A stretch of DNA of 64,000 bases from Polyangium jinanense (GCF_028435365.1 NZ_JAGTJJ010000032.1:1-64000); one strand, 5' to 3'; shown: positions 39,264 through 50,566, counted from the stretch's first letter. The notes: generated from the letters alone by a model not told the origin. Program-made: numbers and translations.

Positions 39264-39731
39264 ATGCGTGGAACAAAGCGAGCCATTCGTATTGCGGTGC
39301 TGTTCGCCGCGCTCGGGACGATGTCCGGAACGATCCACGTGGCCTCCGCAGGCCAGGCGGAATTCCGTGGCCCCATCGATACCGACAGCGACGGCGTCTC
39401 GGACATCTCGGACAACTGCCCGCGCGTCGTGAATCCGTCGCAATCCGATTGCGATGGAGACGGGACCGGCGACGCGTGTGACACGGCGAGCGTGATCTCC
39501 GAGCAAAAGGTGAACGTCACGCCCGACATGGAGAGCTGCCTGCAGTACAAGTTTCACGGCTGCGCCGGGCCGAAACGCGCGATGGTGCAATACCAGTGCC
39601 TCGCGCGCGGGACGTCGTGGACCGAGAATCGCTGGTGCACGAGCGGGCAGGTGCAGCGGAGCAACACGTCGAACTTCCAGACGTGGGAGTATTACCTCCG
39701 CAACGTCCCGTGGCCGTCGTGTTCTGAGTGA
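39264..39731 (+). CDS. Secreted protein with thrombospondin type 3 repeat
   Basis: A 155-residue secreted protein. The signal is MRGTKRAIRIAVLFAALGTM with cleavage after VASA. One calcium-binding type 3 repeat follows (DTDSDGVSDISDNCP and NPSQSDCDGDGTGDACD). The C-terminal 80 residues hold five more cysteines and aromatic residues (QYQCLARGTSW, WYY-like NFQTWEYYLRNVPWPSC). AGGGG lies six bases before the ATG. Function is unknown, likely extracellular or outer-surface. It converges with the next gene, leaving four bases between the stops. Confidence 0.8.
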   Translation: MRGTKRAIRIAVLFAALGTMSGTIHVASAGQAEFRGPIDTDSDGVSDISDNCPRVVNPSQSDCDGDGTGDACDTASVISEQKVNVTPDMESCLQYKFHGCAGPKRAMVQYQCLARGTSWTENRWCTSGQVQRSNTSNFQTWEYYLRNVPWPSCSE

Positions 39732-39735
39732 TGGA

Positions 39736-40428
39736 TCAGGGCTGGGCAGGGGCGCTGGCGTCGTCCGCCTTTTTCGCGCGTGACTTCTTCTTCGCCGGGG
39801 CTGCCCTCTCGAACAGCGCCGCATAGAGCCCGCGGTGCCCGTCGTCCTCGGCGGCCTTGGCGCCGCGCTTGAGGCTCGCAAAGGCCGTCTCCCAGGCCTG
39901 CTCCAGCGCATCCCGCTTCGCCATCGCGTCCGCGCGCGCCTTTTCGAGCTTCGCGATGGGCTTGATGGCGGCCTCGACCTTGCGGGCGGCATTGCCGGTC
40001 GCCTTCGCGGCGTCGAGGCTTTGCTGGGAGAACGAGGCCTTCTTTTTGAGAATGGCCTTCTCCAGGCCGAGGAGGACTTTGGCCTCCCTGGCGTACCCGA
40101 GCTCCTTGACCTTGTTGGGCGCGGCGACGCCGAAGGGCTTGAACGGATTGGCGCGGGGCAATCCGTCGGCCGGCAGCACGCTCGCGAGGGTATCGACCGA
40201 ACCGTCTTGATCGACGTCGGCCTCGGCGACCTTCTCCTGCTGCGCGCGCAGGGCCTCGGCTGCCTTTTGCGCGGCGGCCGCCGCGGCGCTGTAGCTTGTG
40301 TGGATCTTCTCGAACGCGGCGATCCGCCCGGCGATGGGACTCGTATCGATCGAAGCGGCGGCGCTGAGGACAGCGTCGCCGGCTTCGATCCGTGTCCCGG
40401 GGCTGCCTCCGCTCTGGATGGTGGGCAT
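39736..40428 (-). CDS. Ala/Lys-rich coiled-coil protein, hypothetical
   Basis: A 230-residue protein with no signal peptide. The start at 40428 has a strong GGAGGA seven bases upstream. Residues 35-75 form a helix (AAFEKIHTSYSAAAAAAQKA). A DVDQDGSVD calcium-loop-like segment follows, then a long coiled coil (KAILKKKASFSQQSLDAAKA to about 180). The tail is basic (PAKKKSRAKKADD). The composition suggests a structural or DNA-associated role, but nothing identifies the function. Confidence 0.72.
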   Translation of the reverse strand: MPTIQSGGSPGTRIEAGDAVLSAAASIDTSPIAGRIAAFEKIHTSYSAAAAAAQKAAEALRAQQEKVAEADVDQDGSVDTLASVLPADGLPRANPFKPFGVAAPNKVKELGYAREAKVLLGLEKAILKKKASFSQQSLDAAKATGNAARKVEAAIKPIAKLEKARADAMAKRDALEQAWETAFASLKRGAKAAEDDGHRGLYAALFERAAPAKKKSRAKKADDASAPAQP

Positions 40429-40525
40429 CGTTCCTCCGACCTTTTCAGGGGTGTCCGGATTGGAACGGATCGGGGGGAGCGGATGCAAGTCCTTTCTTTG
40501 CGTCCCGGCGTCGCGAGGCCGAGGC

Positions 40526-40572
40526 GCGCCCTTCGCCGCCGCTGCGGAGGTGGATGCGGCGGCGAAGGGCGC
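40526..40572 (-). terminator. Hairpin terminator of the prealbumin-fold lipoprotein gene
   Basis: A perfect 17-bp stem, GCGCCCTTCGCCGCCGC with its complement at 40556-40572, around a 13-base loop. It begins 14 bases past the stop of the minus-strand gene ending at 40586. Confidence 0.85.
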
Positions 40573-40585
40573 TATCGGAGGTGGA

Positions 40586-42361
40586 TCAGGGATCCACTTC
40601 GATGATGCAGGTGTAGGTCCCGGGCATCAGGCCGTTGGCCGCGGCCGTCGCGGGATCGATGAATGCCGCTCCCGAGCTTGCGATCACAGTGCCGCTCGCG
40701 TCGCGGCAGGTGATCTTGCTCTTGGTGCCGTTGACGGCCTGGCTCGTGGCCTTGCACTCGATGTTGGTGAGCGGCGTGTCAGTGAACGTGACCGTTGCCG
40801 CTCCACTGGCGCACGTCCCGTTCGCGCTCACCACCACGGGTTGCGCGTTCGGATTGTCGATTGCGTAGCCGCTCGGCGCGCCCGTCTCCGTCACGTTGTA
40901 GGTGCCGAAGTCCAGATTGTCGACGCACGCGGTGCCATCGGGACCGGTGGTGACGGGGATGGAGCTGCCGGCCGGCGTCGTGATGGTGAAACTCGCCCCG
41001 GGGAGCGACGGAACCCCGGCCTTGATCGAGTTCTTGATGATCTTGAGGGCACCGCGCTGTTGGCTGTTGACGTAGATGCACGTCACCGAGCCGCCCGCCG
41101 TGAGGTTGATGTCGACCTCCTTCGGCGTGGCCGGGTCCTGCGTCCCGGTGGAACCTCCCGTGCCGGTGCAGCTCACGCTGGTGAATTGGAACCCGGCCGG
41201 GTCGGCCCCCTCGGTCACCGTGTACGTGCCGGCCTGCACCTGCGTGATGGACTTGGTATTGCCTGCGCTGTCCGAGGTCGTGTTGCCGACGTCGTTCAGG
41301 CTGAAGCTCGTGTTACCGGGGATGGTGGAGGTGAAGCCGAAGTTCTGGTTGAGGCCCCGCGGGTTGGTGCGCTTGATGATATTGATCTCGCCGCAGTTCG
41401 CGATCCTGAAGTCGCCCGGGCCCACGAGATCCTTCATCGCCGCGGTCGCCGAGTTTCCGGAAGAGCGGCTGACCGCGTAAGCCTTGCCAAAGCCCTCGCA
41501 GACGCCCGGCTGGAAAACCCCGGCGGCGGTCAAGTTGATCCCAGCCTCGCCGAATTCATTGGTCCCGAGGTTATCCGGGGGGCTGGGGCTGATCCCGTCC
41601 GTGACTGCCCCAGATGTATTGACCCGCGCTTCGGCGAACCCGAGCGCAGTCAGGTTCGTGGCGGGCCCCCAACATGGCGCGGAGCTGCTGCCTACCTCGC
41701 ATGGCCCGGAGGTAACCCACCGCCGCAGGGTGATGGTCGGCGTATTGGTCGCACCGCCCTCGAAGTCGTACACGATCAGCATGTCGCCTGCGGTCCGCTG
41801 GACCAAACCACCCGAGCCGGCGGGACAAGCGCCGCTCGTGGCCTTGTTGAACTCGAAGCCAATGTGCGCCGACGGCGAGGTCGTGTTCTGCGGGATGCGG
41901 ACCCAGGCGAGGTTCAGAAAGACGTTCCCGTTCACGGTCTTGGTCGCAAAATAAGCCCGCTCGAGGTCGTCCTTGTTCGGGGGCTTGCCCGTGCCGACCG
42001 ACGCACAGTTGTTGTCCTGCTTCACCCCGCCGGCGAATGAATTGTCGCTGTTCGAGGCCTGCCGGTCTTCGAAACCGGCGAAGTCCCAGCCCGCGGTCGA
42101 CTTGGTCGTGGCCCGGTTCGGCGCAGACCCGGTCCACGTGGTCGTGGCGAAGCTGTTCCAGTCGAAGCCGTCGGGGGCCGGCCCCGGCGCGAGGTTCCCA
42201 TCATCATCCTCGAACCCTGACGCCGTGCCGACCGGGCCAGCGACGATGGCGGACACAGCCGTGCCGACGTGCTCCTCCGGCGGCTCATCCGAACCGCACG
42301 CCAGCATTCCCACCATGGCGAGGCATGCCGCTGTGAAGCCACTCCTACGATAGCTGAGCAT
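40586..42361 (-). CDS. Lipoprotein with SpaA/prealbumin-like domains
   Basis: A 591-residue surface lipoprotein. The start at 42361 has GGAGGGGG upstream and gives MLSYRRSGFTAACLAMVGMLAC with lipobox MLAC. Residues about 25-330 form a beta-rich domain with FEDDDGN, TAGDMLIVYDFEGGA and TLRRWV. After it come tandem prealbumin-like (SpaA-type) domains: INIIKRTNPRG...AGTYTVTEGADPAGF, LKIIKNSIKAG...FGTYNVTETGAPSGYAI, and a partial third with PGTYTCIIEVDP at the C-terminus. These domains form stalks in Gram-positive pilins, often with isopeptide bonds, and are unusual in a lipoprotein. It stands alone with its own terminator. Confidence 0.82.
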   Translation of the reverse strand: MLSYRRSGFTAACLAMVGMLACGSDEPPEEHVGTAVSAIVAGPVGTASGFEDDDGNLAPGPAPDGFDWNSFATTTWTGSAPNRATTKSTAGWDFAGFEDRQASNSDNSFAGGVKQDNNCASVGTGKPPNKDDLERAYFATKTVNGNVFLNLAWVRIPQNTTSPSAHIGFEFNKATSGACPAGSGGLVQRTAGDMLIVYDFEGGATNTPTITLRRWVTSGPCEVGSSSAPCWGPATNLTALGFAEARVNTSGAVTDGISPSPPDNLGTNEFGEAGINLTAAGVFQPGVCEGFGKAYAVSRSSGNSATAAMKDLVGPGDFRIANCGEINIIKRTNPRGLNQNFGFTSTIPGNTSFSLNDVGNTTSDSAGNTKSITQVQAGTYTVTEGADPAGFQFTSVSCTGTGGSTGTQDPATPKEVDINLTAGGSVTCIYVNSQQRGALKIIKNSIKAGVPSLPGASFTITTPAGSSIPVTTGPDGTACVDNLDFGTYNVTETGAPSGYAIDNPNAQPVVVSANGTCASGAATVTFTDTPLTNIECKATSQAVNGTKSKITCRDASGTVIASSGAAFIDPATAAANGLMPGTYTCIIEVDP

Positions 42362-42858
42362 CGATCCCCCTCCCATTGCGAACAAGACAAGACCCCGGAG
42401 TCCGCCCTCGCGCCCATTGCTCGGATCGGTCCCTGTCGTGACGCGCAGGCGCATTCGCGCTCGGGCTCCTCCCGATCGAGCGAATGCGCCGGCATCATCC
42501 CGATGCTTCGTCGCCCTCGTCGAGGGCGCCCCGTGGTCGCGCCCCGCCACTGCAACAGCGGGACCTCACCGCGGCGCGAGGCGGGACATTGCTCCCCGTT
42601 TGACCGGTCCGATCATCCCGCGTCCGGGCCGAGCCTGGATTTCCATTCGCCACATTCTGCGGCGTCTCGCGCAATTTCAGGTCTGCCCGCGGCGGTGGGG
42701 ACGCACTGCGATCCAGCATGGGCGCCGTCTTCTGGGCGCCATCGTGTGTAAGTTCCACAACAGGAAACCGACGCGAGGGTGTCCCCGCGATAGCCAGTGC
42801 CCCGCTTTTGAACACGAACAGACGACCGGACGCGTGCTCAGCCGTAAAATGGATGGCC
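42362..42858. other. Intergenic stretch without a recognised gene
   Basis: This region upstream of the prealbumin-fold gene holds overlapping frames on both strands without convincing protein features. It presumably includes that gene's promoter. No strong hairpin was seen before the minisatellite. Confidence 0.5.
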
Positions 42859-43042
42859 CACCGGGAGCCCCGGTACCCGATCCGAACGCTTCGGTGCACC
42901 TACCGGGAGCCCGGGTACCCGATCCGAACGCTCCGGATCGCCGACCGGGACGCAGGGTACCCGATCCGAACGCTTCGGATCGCCGACCGGGCCTCCGGGT
43001 CCCGAAGCCGAACGCTTCGGATCGCCTACCGGGCGTCCGGGT
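42859..43042. repeat. 42-bp minisatellite with an internal hairpin in each unit
   Basis: Four full units (42859-42900, 42901-42942, 42943-42984, 42985-43026) and a partial fifth. The consensus begins ACCGGG, contains GGGTACCC and then CGATCCGAA-CGC-TTCGGATCG, a 9-bp stem with a three-base loop. Units differ by point changes. As 42 is a multiple of three, all frames stay open and code 14-residue repeats, but none looks like a real protein. Confidence 0.88.
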
Positions 43043-43322
43043 TCGTCAACAGGCTCCCGTGAAGGACGGGCGCAGCAAGGATGGACTGCCACGCTTGTCG
43101 ATACGGCCTCGTGTGGAGCGGGTCGTGCACGAGCGCCACGAGTTCCTTTCCCTTCGGTGGCTTGGAAGGATGCGTCTTCTTCGTAGAGAACTTGCCAGCA
43201 ATGCGGATCCCGGCGGCAGGGCCGTGCTTCCTCTTCCAATCGCGAAAGGAGTGCTCCTTGCCGCGCGCGGCGGCGGCCCAGTCCTTTCGGGCGAACCGGC
43301 GGAGCTCCTCGGCGTCGTGCAC
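43026..43322 (-). CDS. Small hypothetical protein, possibly a decayed gene
   Basis: A frame of 98 residues beginning at GTG 43322. Its N-terminal part, HDAEELRRFARKDWAAAARGK followed by AAGIRIAGKF, resembles the start of a small myxobacterial family with a FARxDW and GLRxAD motif. The C-terminal half differs and runs into the minisatellite. There is no ATG and no clear ribosome-binding site; in-frame residues upstream (SSIRDTELLV) still look coding back to a stop at 43374. It sits just downstream of the RND gene on the same strand. It may be a truncated remnant. Confidence 0.45.
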   Translation of the reverse strand: MHDAEELRRFARKDWAAAARGKEHSFRDWKRKHGPAAGIRIAGKFSTKKTHPSKPPKGKELVALVHDPLHTRPYRQAWQSILAAPVLHGSLLTNPDAR

Positions 43323-43375
43323 GAGGAGCTCCGTATCACGGATGGAGGAGAGGAGGCTCGAAGGCGGGAACTACG

Positions 43376-46570
<3,195 letters not shown>

Positions 46571-46573
46571 GGG

Positions 46574-47806
46574 TTACTTCGCTCCGGACGCGGGGGCGAC
46601 GTTCACGTCGACGCCGTCCTGCAAAAGGTCGACTCGCTCGGTCGCGACCTCGTCGCTCGGGAGGACATTGCCGCGGATCTCGACCTCGCCGTCGATCTCG
46701 CGGCCAAGCGTGACGATGCGCTCGACGACGCGGTTGCCCGAACGAACGAAGACACGATTGGCGCTGCCGCTCGATCCGATGGCGGCGCGGGGGACGAAGA
46801 GCGCGTTCGTGTCGGCCTCGCCGAGCTCGACGTACGCGCGCGCGAAATAGCCGGGCTTGAGCAGGCCGTCGGCGTTCGCGACCTCGGCCTCGATCGGCAG
46901 CGTGCGCGACTGCGCCTTGAGGCTCGCGCCGACGCGCTTGACGAGGCCCTTGAAGGTCTTGCCCGGGTGCGCGGAGACGGTGAGCGTCACCTCCTTGCCA
47001 ACGGTGACCTTCGACGCGTCCGTCTCCGGGACGTCGATGCGCAGCCGCAGCGTCTCGTCGCGCACGACGACGGCGACGACCTTGCCCATCGGCGCGAACT
47101 CGCCGACCGTGGCGCGGCGCTCGGCGACGGCGCCGTCGAAGGGCGCGCGGATGCTCGTGTCGGCGACCGATTTGCGCGCGAGGTTCGCCTGGGACTGCGC
47201 GGCCGCGAGGCCGGCCCAGCCTTGCGCCGCGCCGTTCAGCGCGGCCTCGTACTGGGCGCGCGCCTGCTCGGCGCGGGATCGCGCCTGATCCCACTGGGAC
47301 GCGGCGACCGATCCACCCTCGTAGAGCTTCTTCGTCCGGTCGGCCTCGGACACGGCGAGGTCCATGCTCTCCTTCGCGGCGCGCACCTCGGCCACGTTGT
47401 TCGCATCGAACTTCTCGCCCCTCTTCACGCCGAGCTTGGCGAGCGCCTGGGCCGCGGACGCGTCGGCGGCCTGGGCGCGGAGGGCGGGATCGCTGCTGTC
47501 GAGCTGCACGAGGATGTCGCCCTTCTTCACGCGCGTTCCCACGTCGATCACGACCTTCGTGACGATGCCGGAGGTCGCGGCGGCGACCTCGCTGGTCTCG
47601 TCGGCGGCGAGCGTGCCGGTCAGCTCGAGCGTGGGCGACAGCTTGCGCTCGGTGACCTTCGCGAACTTCACCGCCGGCGCGGGCTCGGCGGTGGCGCTCT
47701 CCGCGGGTTTTGCCTTCTGCTCGGCGCTCTTTCGTGCGCACGACGGCGTGAACGAAAGGAGCAGCGCAAGCGCGGCGACGTACGCGGATTGATCAAGACG
47801 CATCAT
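46574..47806 (-). CDS. RND efflux membrane-fusion lipoprotein
   Basis: A 410-residue periplasmic adaptor of the AcrA/MexA family. The lipoprotein signal is MMRLDQSAYVAALALLLSFTPSC. The biotinyl-lipoyl-like half motifs are SGIVTKVVIDVGTRVKKGDILVQLD and TSIRAPFDGAVAERRATVGEF, split by a long helical hairpin rich in Ala and Gln. Beta-barrel and membrane-proximal domains follow. GGAGAA precedes the ATG, which overlaps the TetR stop by four bases (47803-47806). It links the RND pump to an outer-membrane channel. Confidence 0.93.
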   Translation of the reverse strand: MMRLDQSAYVAALALLLSFTPSCARKSAEQKAKPAESATAEPAPAVKFAKVTERKLSPTLELTGTLAADETSEVAAATSGIVTKVVIDVGTRVKKGDILVQLDSSDPALRAQAADASAAQALAKLGVKRGEKFDANNVAEVRAAKESMDLAVSEADRTKKLYEGGSVAASQWDQARSRAEQARAQYEAALNGAAQGWAGLAAAQSQANLARKSVADTSIRAPFDGAVAERRATVGEFAPMGKVVAVVVRDETLRLRIDVPETDASKVTVGKEVTLTVSAHPGKTFKGLVKRVGASLKAQSRTLPIEAEVANADGLLKPGYFARAYVELGEADTNALFVPRAAIGSSGSANRVFVRSGNRVVERIVTLGREIDGEVEIRGNVLPSDEVATERVDLLQDGVDVNVAPASGAK

Positions 47807-48492
47807 CGTTCTCCAAGATCGTTTTCATCACGCGGGCGCCCGGTGCGATCGGCCCGGCCCGCGCCGTTCAAATAGAGGTCCACGAGAAGCGAAGCCTCGG
47901 CTTCGAGGTCGGGGTGGCTCTGCTCCATGAGCATGCCGATGGAGGAAGAGCGGATCAGGCCGCCGAGCGCGCGCGCGAGCGGCACCGGATCCATCGGCCG
48001 GAGCGCGCCGGACTGGAGCCCTTCGTTCACGAGCGCGAGCATCGTGGCGCGGAGTTTTTCGAAGTGCTCCACGGCCTTGTCCTTGAGGATGCTCGACGCC
48101 GAGGCCGTGCCCTTCGCGAAGAGCCCGCAGTCGAGGGCCACCTGATGGAAGTCGCGGTGCGCCTCGACAAACTGGAGCGTGCGGATGACGCAGCACGTCA
48201 GTTTCTGCTCAAAGGGCTCGGGATCGGTGGGCTGCGGCCGGAGGTTGTCGATCATCTGATCGAGCCGCACCTCGAGCAGCGCATGGAGCACGTCTTCTTT
48301 CTGCTCGAAGTGGTTGTAGACGGTGCCGACGGCGATCCGCGCGTGGTCGGCGATGTCCTGGATGCGCGCGCCGTGGAAGCCCTGCTTGGCGAAGACGTGC
48401 TCGGCGGCGTCGAGGATCGCGTTGCGGAAGAGCGCCTTGGCCTCGTCACGGCGACGTGGAAGCGTTGTTCGTCGATCGGACGAGTTGCTCAC
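47803..48492 (-). CDS. TetR-family regulator of the left RND operon
   Basis: A 229-residue TetR/AcrR-type repressor. The helix-turn-helix is IQDIADHARIAVGTVYNHFEQKED, preceded by AILDAAEHVFAKQGFHGA. The C-terminal ligand/dimer domain is typical in length. The start is GTG 48492. It is the first gene of tetR-mfp-rnd and probably controls this operon. A GAACG-N11-CGTTC inverted repeat at 48517-48537, 25 bases upstream, is a candidate operator. Confidence 0.9.
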   Translation of the reverse strand: MSNSSDRRTTLPRRRDEAKALFRNAILDAAEHVFAKQGFHGARIQDIADHARIAVGTVYNHFEQKEDVLHALLEVRLDQMIDNLRPQPTDPEPFEQKLTCCVIRTLQFVEAHRDFHQVALDCGLFAKGTASASSILKDKAVEHFEKLRATMLALVNEGLQSGALRPMDPVPLARALGGLIRSSSIGMLMEQSHPDLEAEASLLVDLYLNGAGRADRTGRPRDENDLGER

Positions 48493-48516
48493 GGGATGAA
48501 CCGTCGCTCATCTTTT

Positions 48517-48537
48517 GAACGTGCGCAACGACCGTTC
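48517..48537. promoter_or_regulatory. Candidate operator of the left TetR operon
   Basis: GAACG and CGTTC are separated by 11 bases, in a locally AT-richer stretch just upstream of the TetR start. Position and symmetry suggest an autoregulatory site; the match is short. Confidence 0.4.
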
Positions 48538-48610
48538 GTAACAAATGTGGGGATCTCGGGGGGTGGCTCACGGTCCGTGGCCATCAAGACGTGTAGCGCC
48601 ACCGTCGAGC

Positions 48611-48703
48611 GCGTAGTGCAGGTCACGTCAACTCAACGAGTCCGAGTCCCGCGCGCTCGAACGCGCCGCACCCGGCACGCCGACCGCGCAGGACCCGTCG
48701 TCG
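48611..48703 (-). pseudogene. Remnant of a MYXO-CTERM gene tail
   Basis: These 93 bases align with 49381-49474, the part of the MYXO-CTERM-like gene that codes DDGSCAVGVPG and the start of the membrane anchor. The last 33 bases are nearly identical; the rest has many changes and one gap. On the minus strand it reads DDGSCAVGVPGAARSSARDS and then a stop, so the anchor is lost. It looks like a decayed duplicate. Confidence 0.75.
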
Positions 48704-48899
48704 AGGTCACCCTCGACGGTGCTCGTTCAGGGGGAGAGCACGGCAGCAGCGGTTGGTGACATCGAGGCCGATACCGCGGGCGAGTGGCTCGACGTCAGGC
48801 GACCTCGATCCCAAGAGCTACGTGGTGGACGGACGAGCGGCAGCGACGGGCGCATTTCGCCCCGTGGCTTGCCGAATCCGTCTCAGGGGGGAGGCGTTC

Positions 48900-49205
48900 A
48901 TGAAGTTCCTGAAGATCGCAGCACTGCTTTTGGCCGCCGCCGCGCCGGTGGCATTCGGGGGTACGGCGTACGCGGACGAGTCGGTGAACGACGCGCTCAC
49001 GATCGCAAGCGAGGAGAGCACGCCCGAGGAGTCCACGACTGCGGAGGCGGAAGACGCGCTCGCGGCTGATATGGGGTGCCCCTCCAACCCGTGGCTGTGC
49101 ATGAGGCATTGTCAGTCGGTGCGTCCCGGCTCGCGGGGGAAGTGTGTTGGACCGGGTCGCTCCAAGTGCGTTTGCCAAGGAGGCTGGCCCCGCCCCCCCC
49201 ACTGA
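48900..49205 (+). CDS. Defensin-like (CS-alpha-beta) secreted prepropeptide
   Basis: A 101-residue precursor. Residues 1-25 are a signal peptide (MKFLKIAALLLAAAAPVAFG, cleavage after AYA). Residues 26-57 are acidic (about 11 Asp/Glu, no basic residue). Residues 58-101 are basic (seven Arg/Lys, no acid) and carry all six cysteines: 60, 67, 71, 82, 90 and 92. The spacing C-x6-C-x3-C-x10-C-x7-C-x-C, with Gly80-Lys81-Cys82, is the cysteine-stabilised alpha-beta pattern of invertebrate and fungal defensins; the tail is QGGWPRPPH. GGGGGAGG lies five bases before ATG 48900. A myxobacterial relative, AdDLP of Anaeromyxobacter, is known. Antimicrobial or toxin-like activity is inferred from fold pattern and charge. 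Confidence 0.82.
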   Translation: MKFLKIAALLLAAAAPVAFGGTAYADESVNDALTIASEESTPEESTTAEAEDALAADMGCPSNPWLCMRHCQSVRPGSRGKCVGPGRSKCVCQGGWPRPPH

Positions 49206-49344
49206 GCTCATGGGCTAGCCGAGTCCGCTAGGCTCATTCCCACGACAAGAGCTCGGGTACGGCCATCCTGCCCGAGGTGCCAACGCGGAACAGCGGGCGA
49301 CCGGCTCGACGTCGGATCGCTCGTGCCGGCATACCGAGAGGTAG

Positions 49345-50454
49345 TTAACGATTGAGGGCCTTGTTGCGCCTCCTCCGAGCGCGTCGCGAGACCCAGCCCA
49401 GCACGACGAGCCCGAGCCCCGCAGCGCCGGAGGGCGCCCCGCCCGGCACGCCGACCGCGCAGGACCCGTCGTCGCCGCTGCTGCCGCCGCCACCACCACT
49501 TCCGCTTCCGCCGGCGCCTCCGCTTCCGCCGCCGCTTCCGCTTCCGCTTCCGCCGGTGCCGCCGCTTCCGCCAGCGCCACCGCTTCCGCCTCCGCCAGCG
49601 CCGCCGCTTCCGCCTTCGTCACAGACGCCGCCGGGGTGGACGTCGGCCGCGGTCCACATCGGCTCGTCGGGGGGCCACTGCGAGGTGCCCGGCGGGTCGA
49701 CGCGCACGTGGCAGGGCGACGAAACCACCCACGATCCGCCCTTGTTTCCTGCGGCGTCATGCGTCGTCACGCGGAACTTGAAGGCCGTCGCCGGCTCGGC
49801 GCCTTGGAGCTCCAGGGCGAGCTTCTGGAACCGGATCATGCTGCCCGCGCGCACCGATCGCTCGAATGCGAGGTCCTGCATCGCCGCGTCGCGGAACGCC
49901 TCGACACGCCACACCTCGGGCGCCGCCCCCGCCTCCGGCGCGTCCGTGTCGACGTGCAGAAAATACGCGAGATCACTGTCGATCTGGCAATCGCCGCCGC
50001 TCGACTTGAAATCGGGGTAGTCGTAGACGTTGAAGAGCAGGCTCTTCACCGGCGCGGGCGACGTCGTGTCCGGCGCGCTTGCCGTGAACGCAATTGATTT
50101 GGGTTCACACGTCACGTCCGGGGTGCAGAAGTTGCCGCTCACCTTCACGACCTGGCCGAGCGACGGGGTCGGGTCGATACGCACGGCGAACCCGCCGAGC
50201 CCGGTGAGCACGGCGTCCCCGGTTGGCACGAACGACGCGGGGTTTCCATCGACCGTGACCGTGACGGCGTCGAGCGAGATCGAATGACCCCAAAAGAATA
50301 ATGCAGCGTTGGCGGGGTACGTTGCCCCGCTCTCGGGGATGTGGTTGGAAAGGCCCGGCAAGGGCGGTGGGCAGGCGCGGGCAGGCTGCGAGGCAGCGGG
50401 GATCAGCGCGACGGCCGCCACAAGAGCAAGCGACAAACGGGGGAGCACACGCAT
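49345..50454 (-). CDS. Surface protein with Gly/Ser linker and MYXO-CTERM-like anchor
   Basis: A 369-residue exported protein. The signal is MRVLPRLSLALVAAVALIPA, with GAGGAGG seven bases before the start at 50454. Residues about 28-290 hold two or three beta-sandwich (Ig/fibronectin-like) domains (DAVTVTVDGNPASFV, DTTSPAPVKSLLFNVYDY, AFKFRVTTHDAAGNKGGSW). A Gly/Ser linker of about 50 residues follows, then CAVGVPGGAPSGAAGLGLVVL and WVSRRARRRRN: a Cys, a membrane helix and an Arg cluster, as in MYXO-CTERM sorting tails. It is likely displayed on the cell surface. It converges with the defensin-like gene. Confidence 0.86.
   Translation of the reverse strand: MRVLPRLSLALVAAVALIPAASQPARACPPPLPGLSNHIPESGATYPANAALFFWGHSISLDAVTVTVDGNPASFVPTGDAVLTGLGGFAVRIDPTPSLGQVVKVSGNFCTPDVTCEPKSIAFTASAPDTTSPAPVKSLLFNVYDYPDFKSSGGDCQIDSDLAYFLHVDTDAPEAGAAPEVWRVEAFRDAAMQDLAFERSVRAGSMIRFQKLALELQGAEPATAFKFRVTTHDAAGNKGGSWVVSSPCHVRVDPPGTSQWPPDEPMWTAADVHPGGVCDEGGSGGAGGGGSGGAGGSGGTGGSGSGSGGGSGGAGGSGSGGGGGSSGDDGSCAVGVPGGAPSGAAGLGLVVLGWVSRRARRRRNKALNR
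49492..49618. repeat. Gly/Ser-coding low-complexity repeat
   Basis: Repeated cgcttccgcc units encode the Gly-Ser linker ahead of the MYXO-CTERM-like tail. Repeats of this kind can change linker length by slippage. Confidence 0.8.
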
Positions 50455-50549
50455 GGAGAGCCTCCTCGAAGAAGCAAGGACGCCCCATCGTAGCGCGGTC
50501 GCGATGGGGGTCCGAGTCCTCTTGACCGGAAAGGGGCATCCCCCCATAG

Positions 50550-50563
50550 TGACCCACCGGTCA
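50550..50563. promoter_or_regulatory. TGACC-N4-GGTCA operator at the right tetR gene
   Basis: A perfect inverted repeat, TGACC-CACC-GGTCA, ends four bases before the start codon at 50567. A further TGACC half-site is at 50523. The same palindrome recurs at 51187-51200 before the adaptor gene. Binding by the TetR protein encoded here is inferred. Confidence 0.7.
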
Positions 50564-50566
50564 GGA

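Noticed and set aside
42495..42899. Minus-strand frame of 134 residues next to the minisatellite
   Set aside because: Its N-terminus is repeat-derived and the rest shows no recognisable protein signature or ribosome-binding site.
42859..43042. Possible CRISPR array
   Set aside because: Units are contiguous 42-bp tandem repeats without unique spacers, and no cas genes are present.
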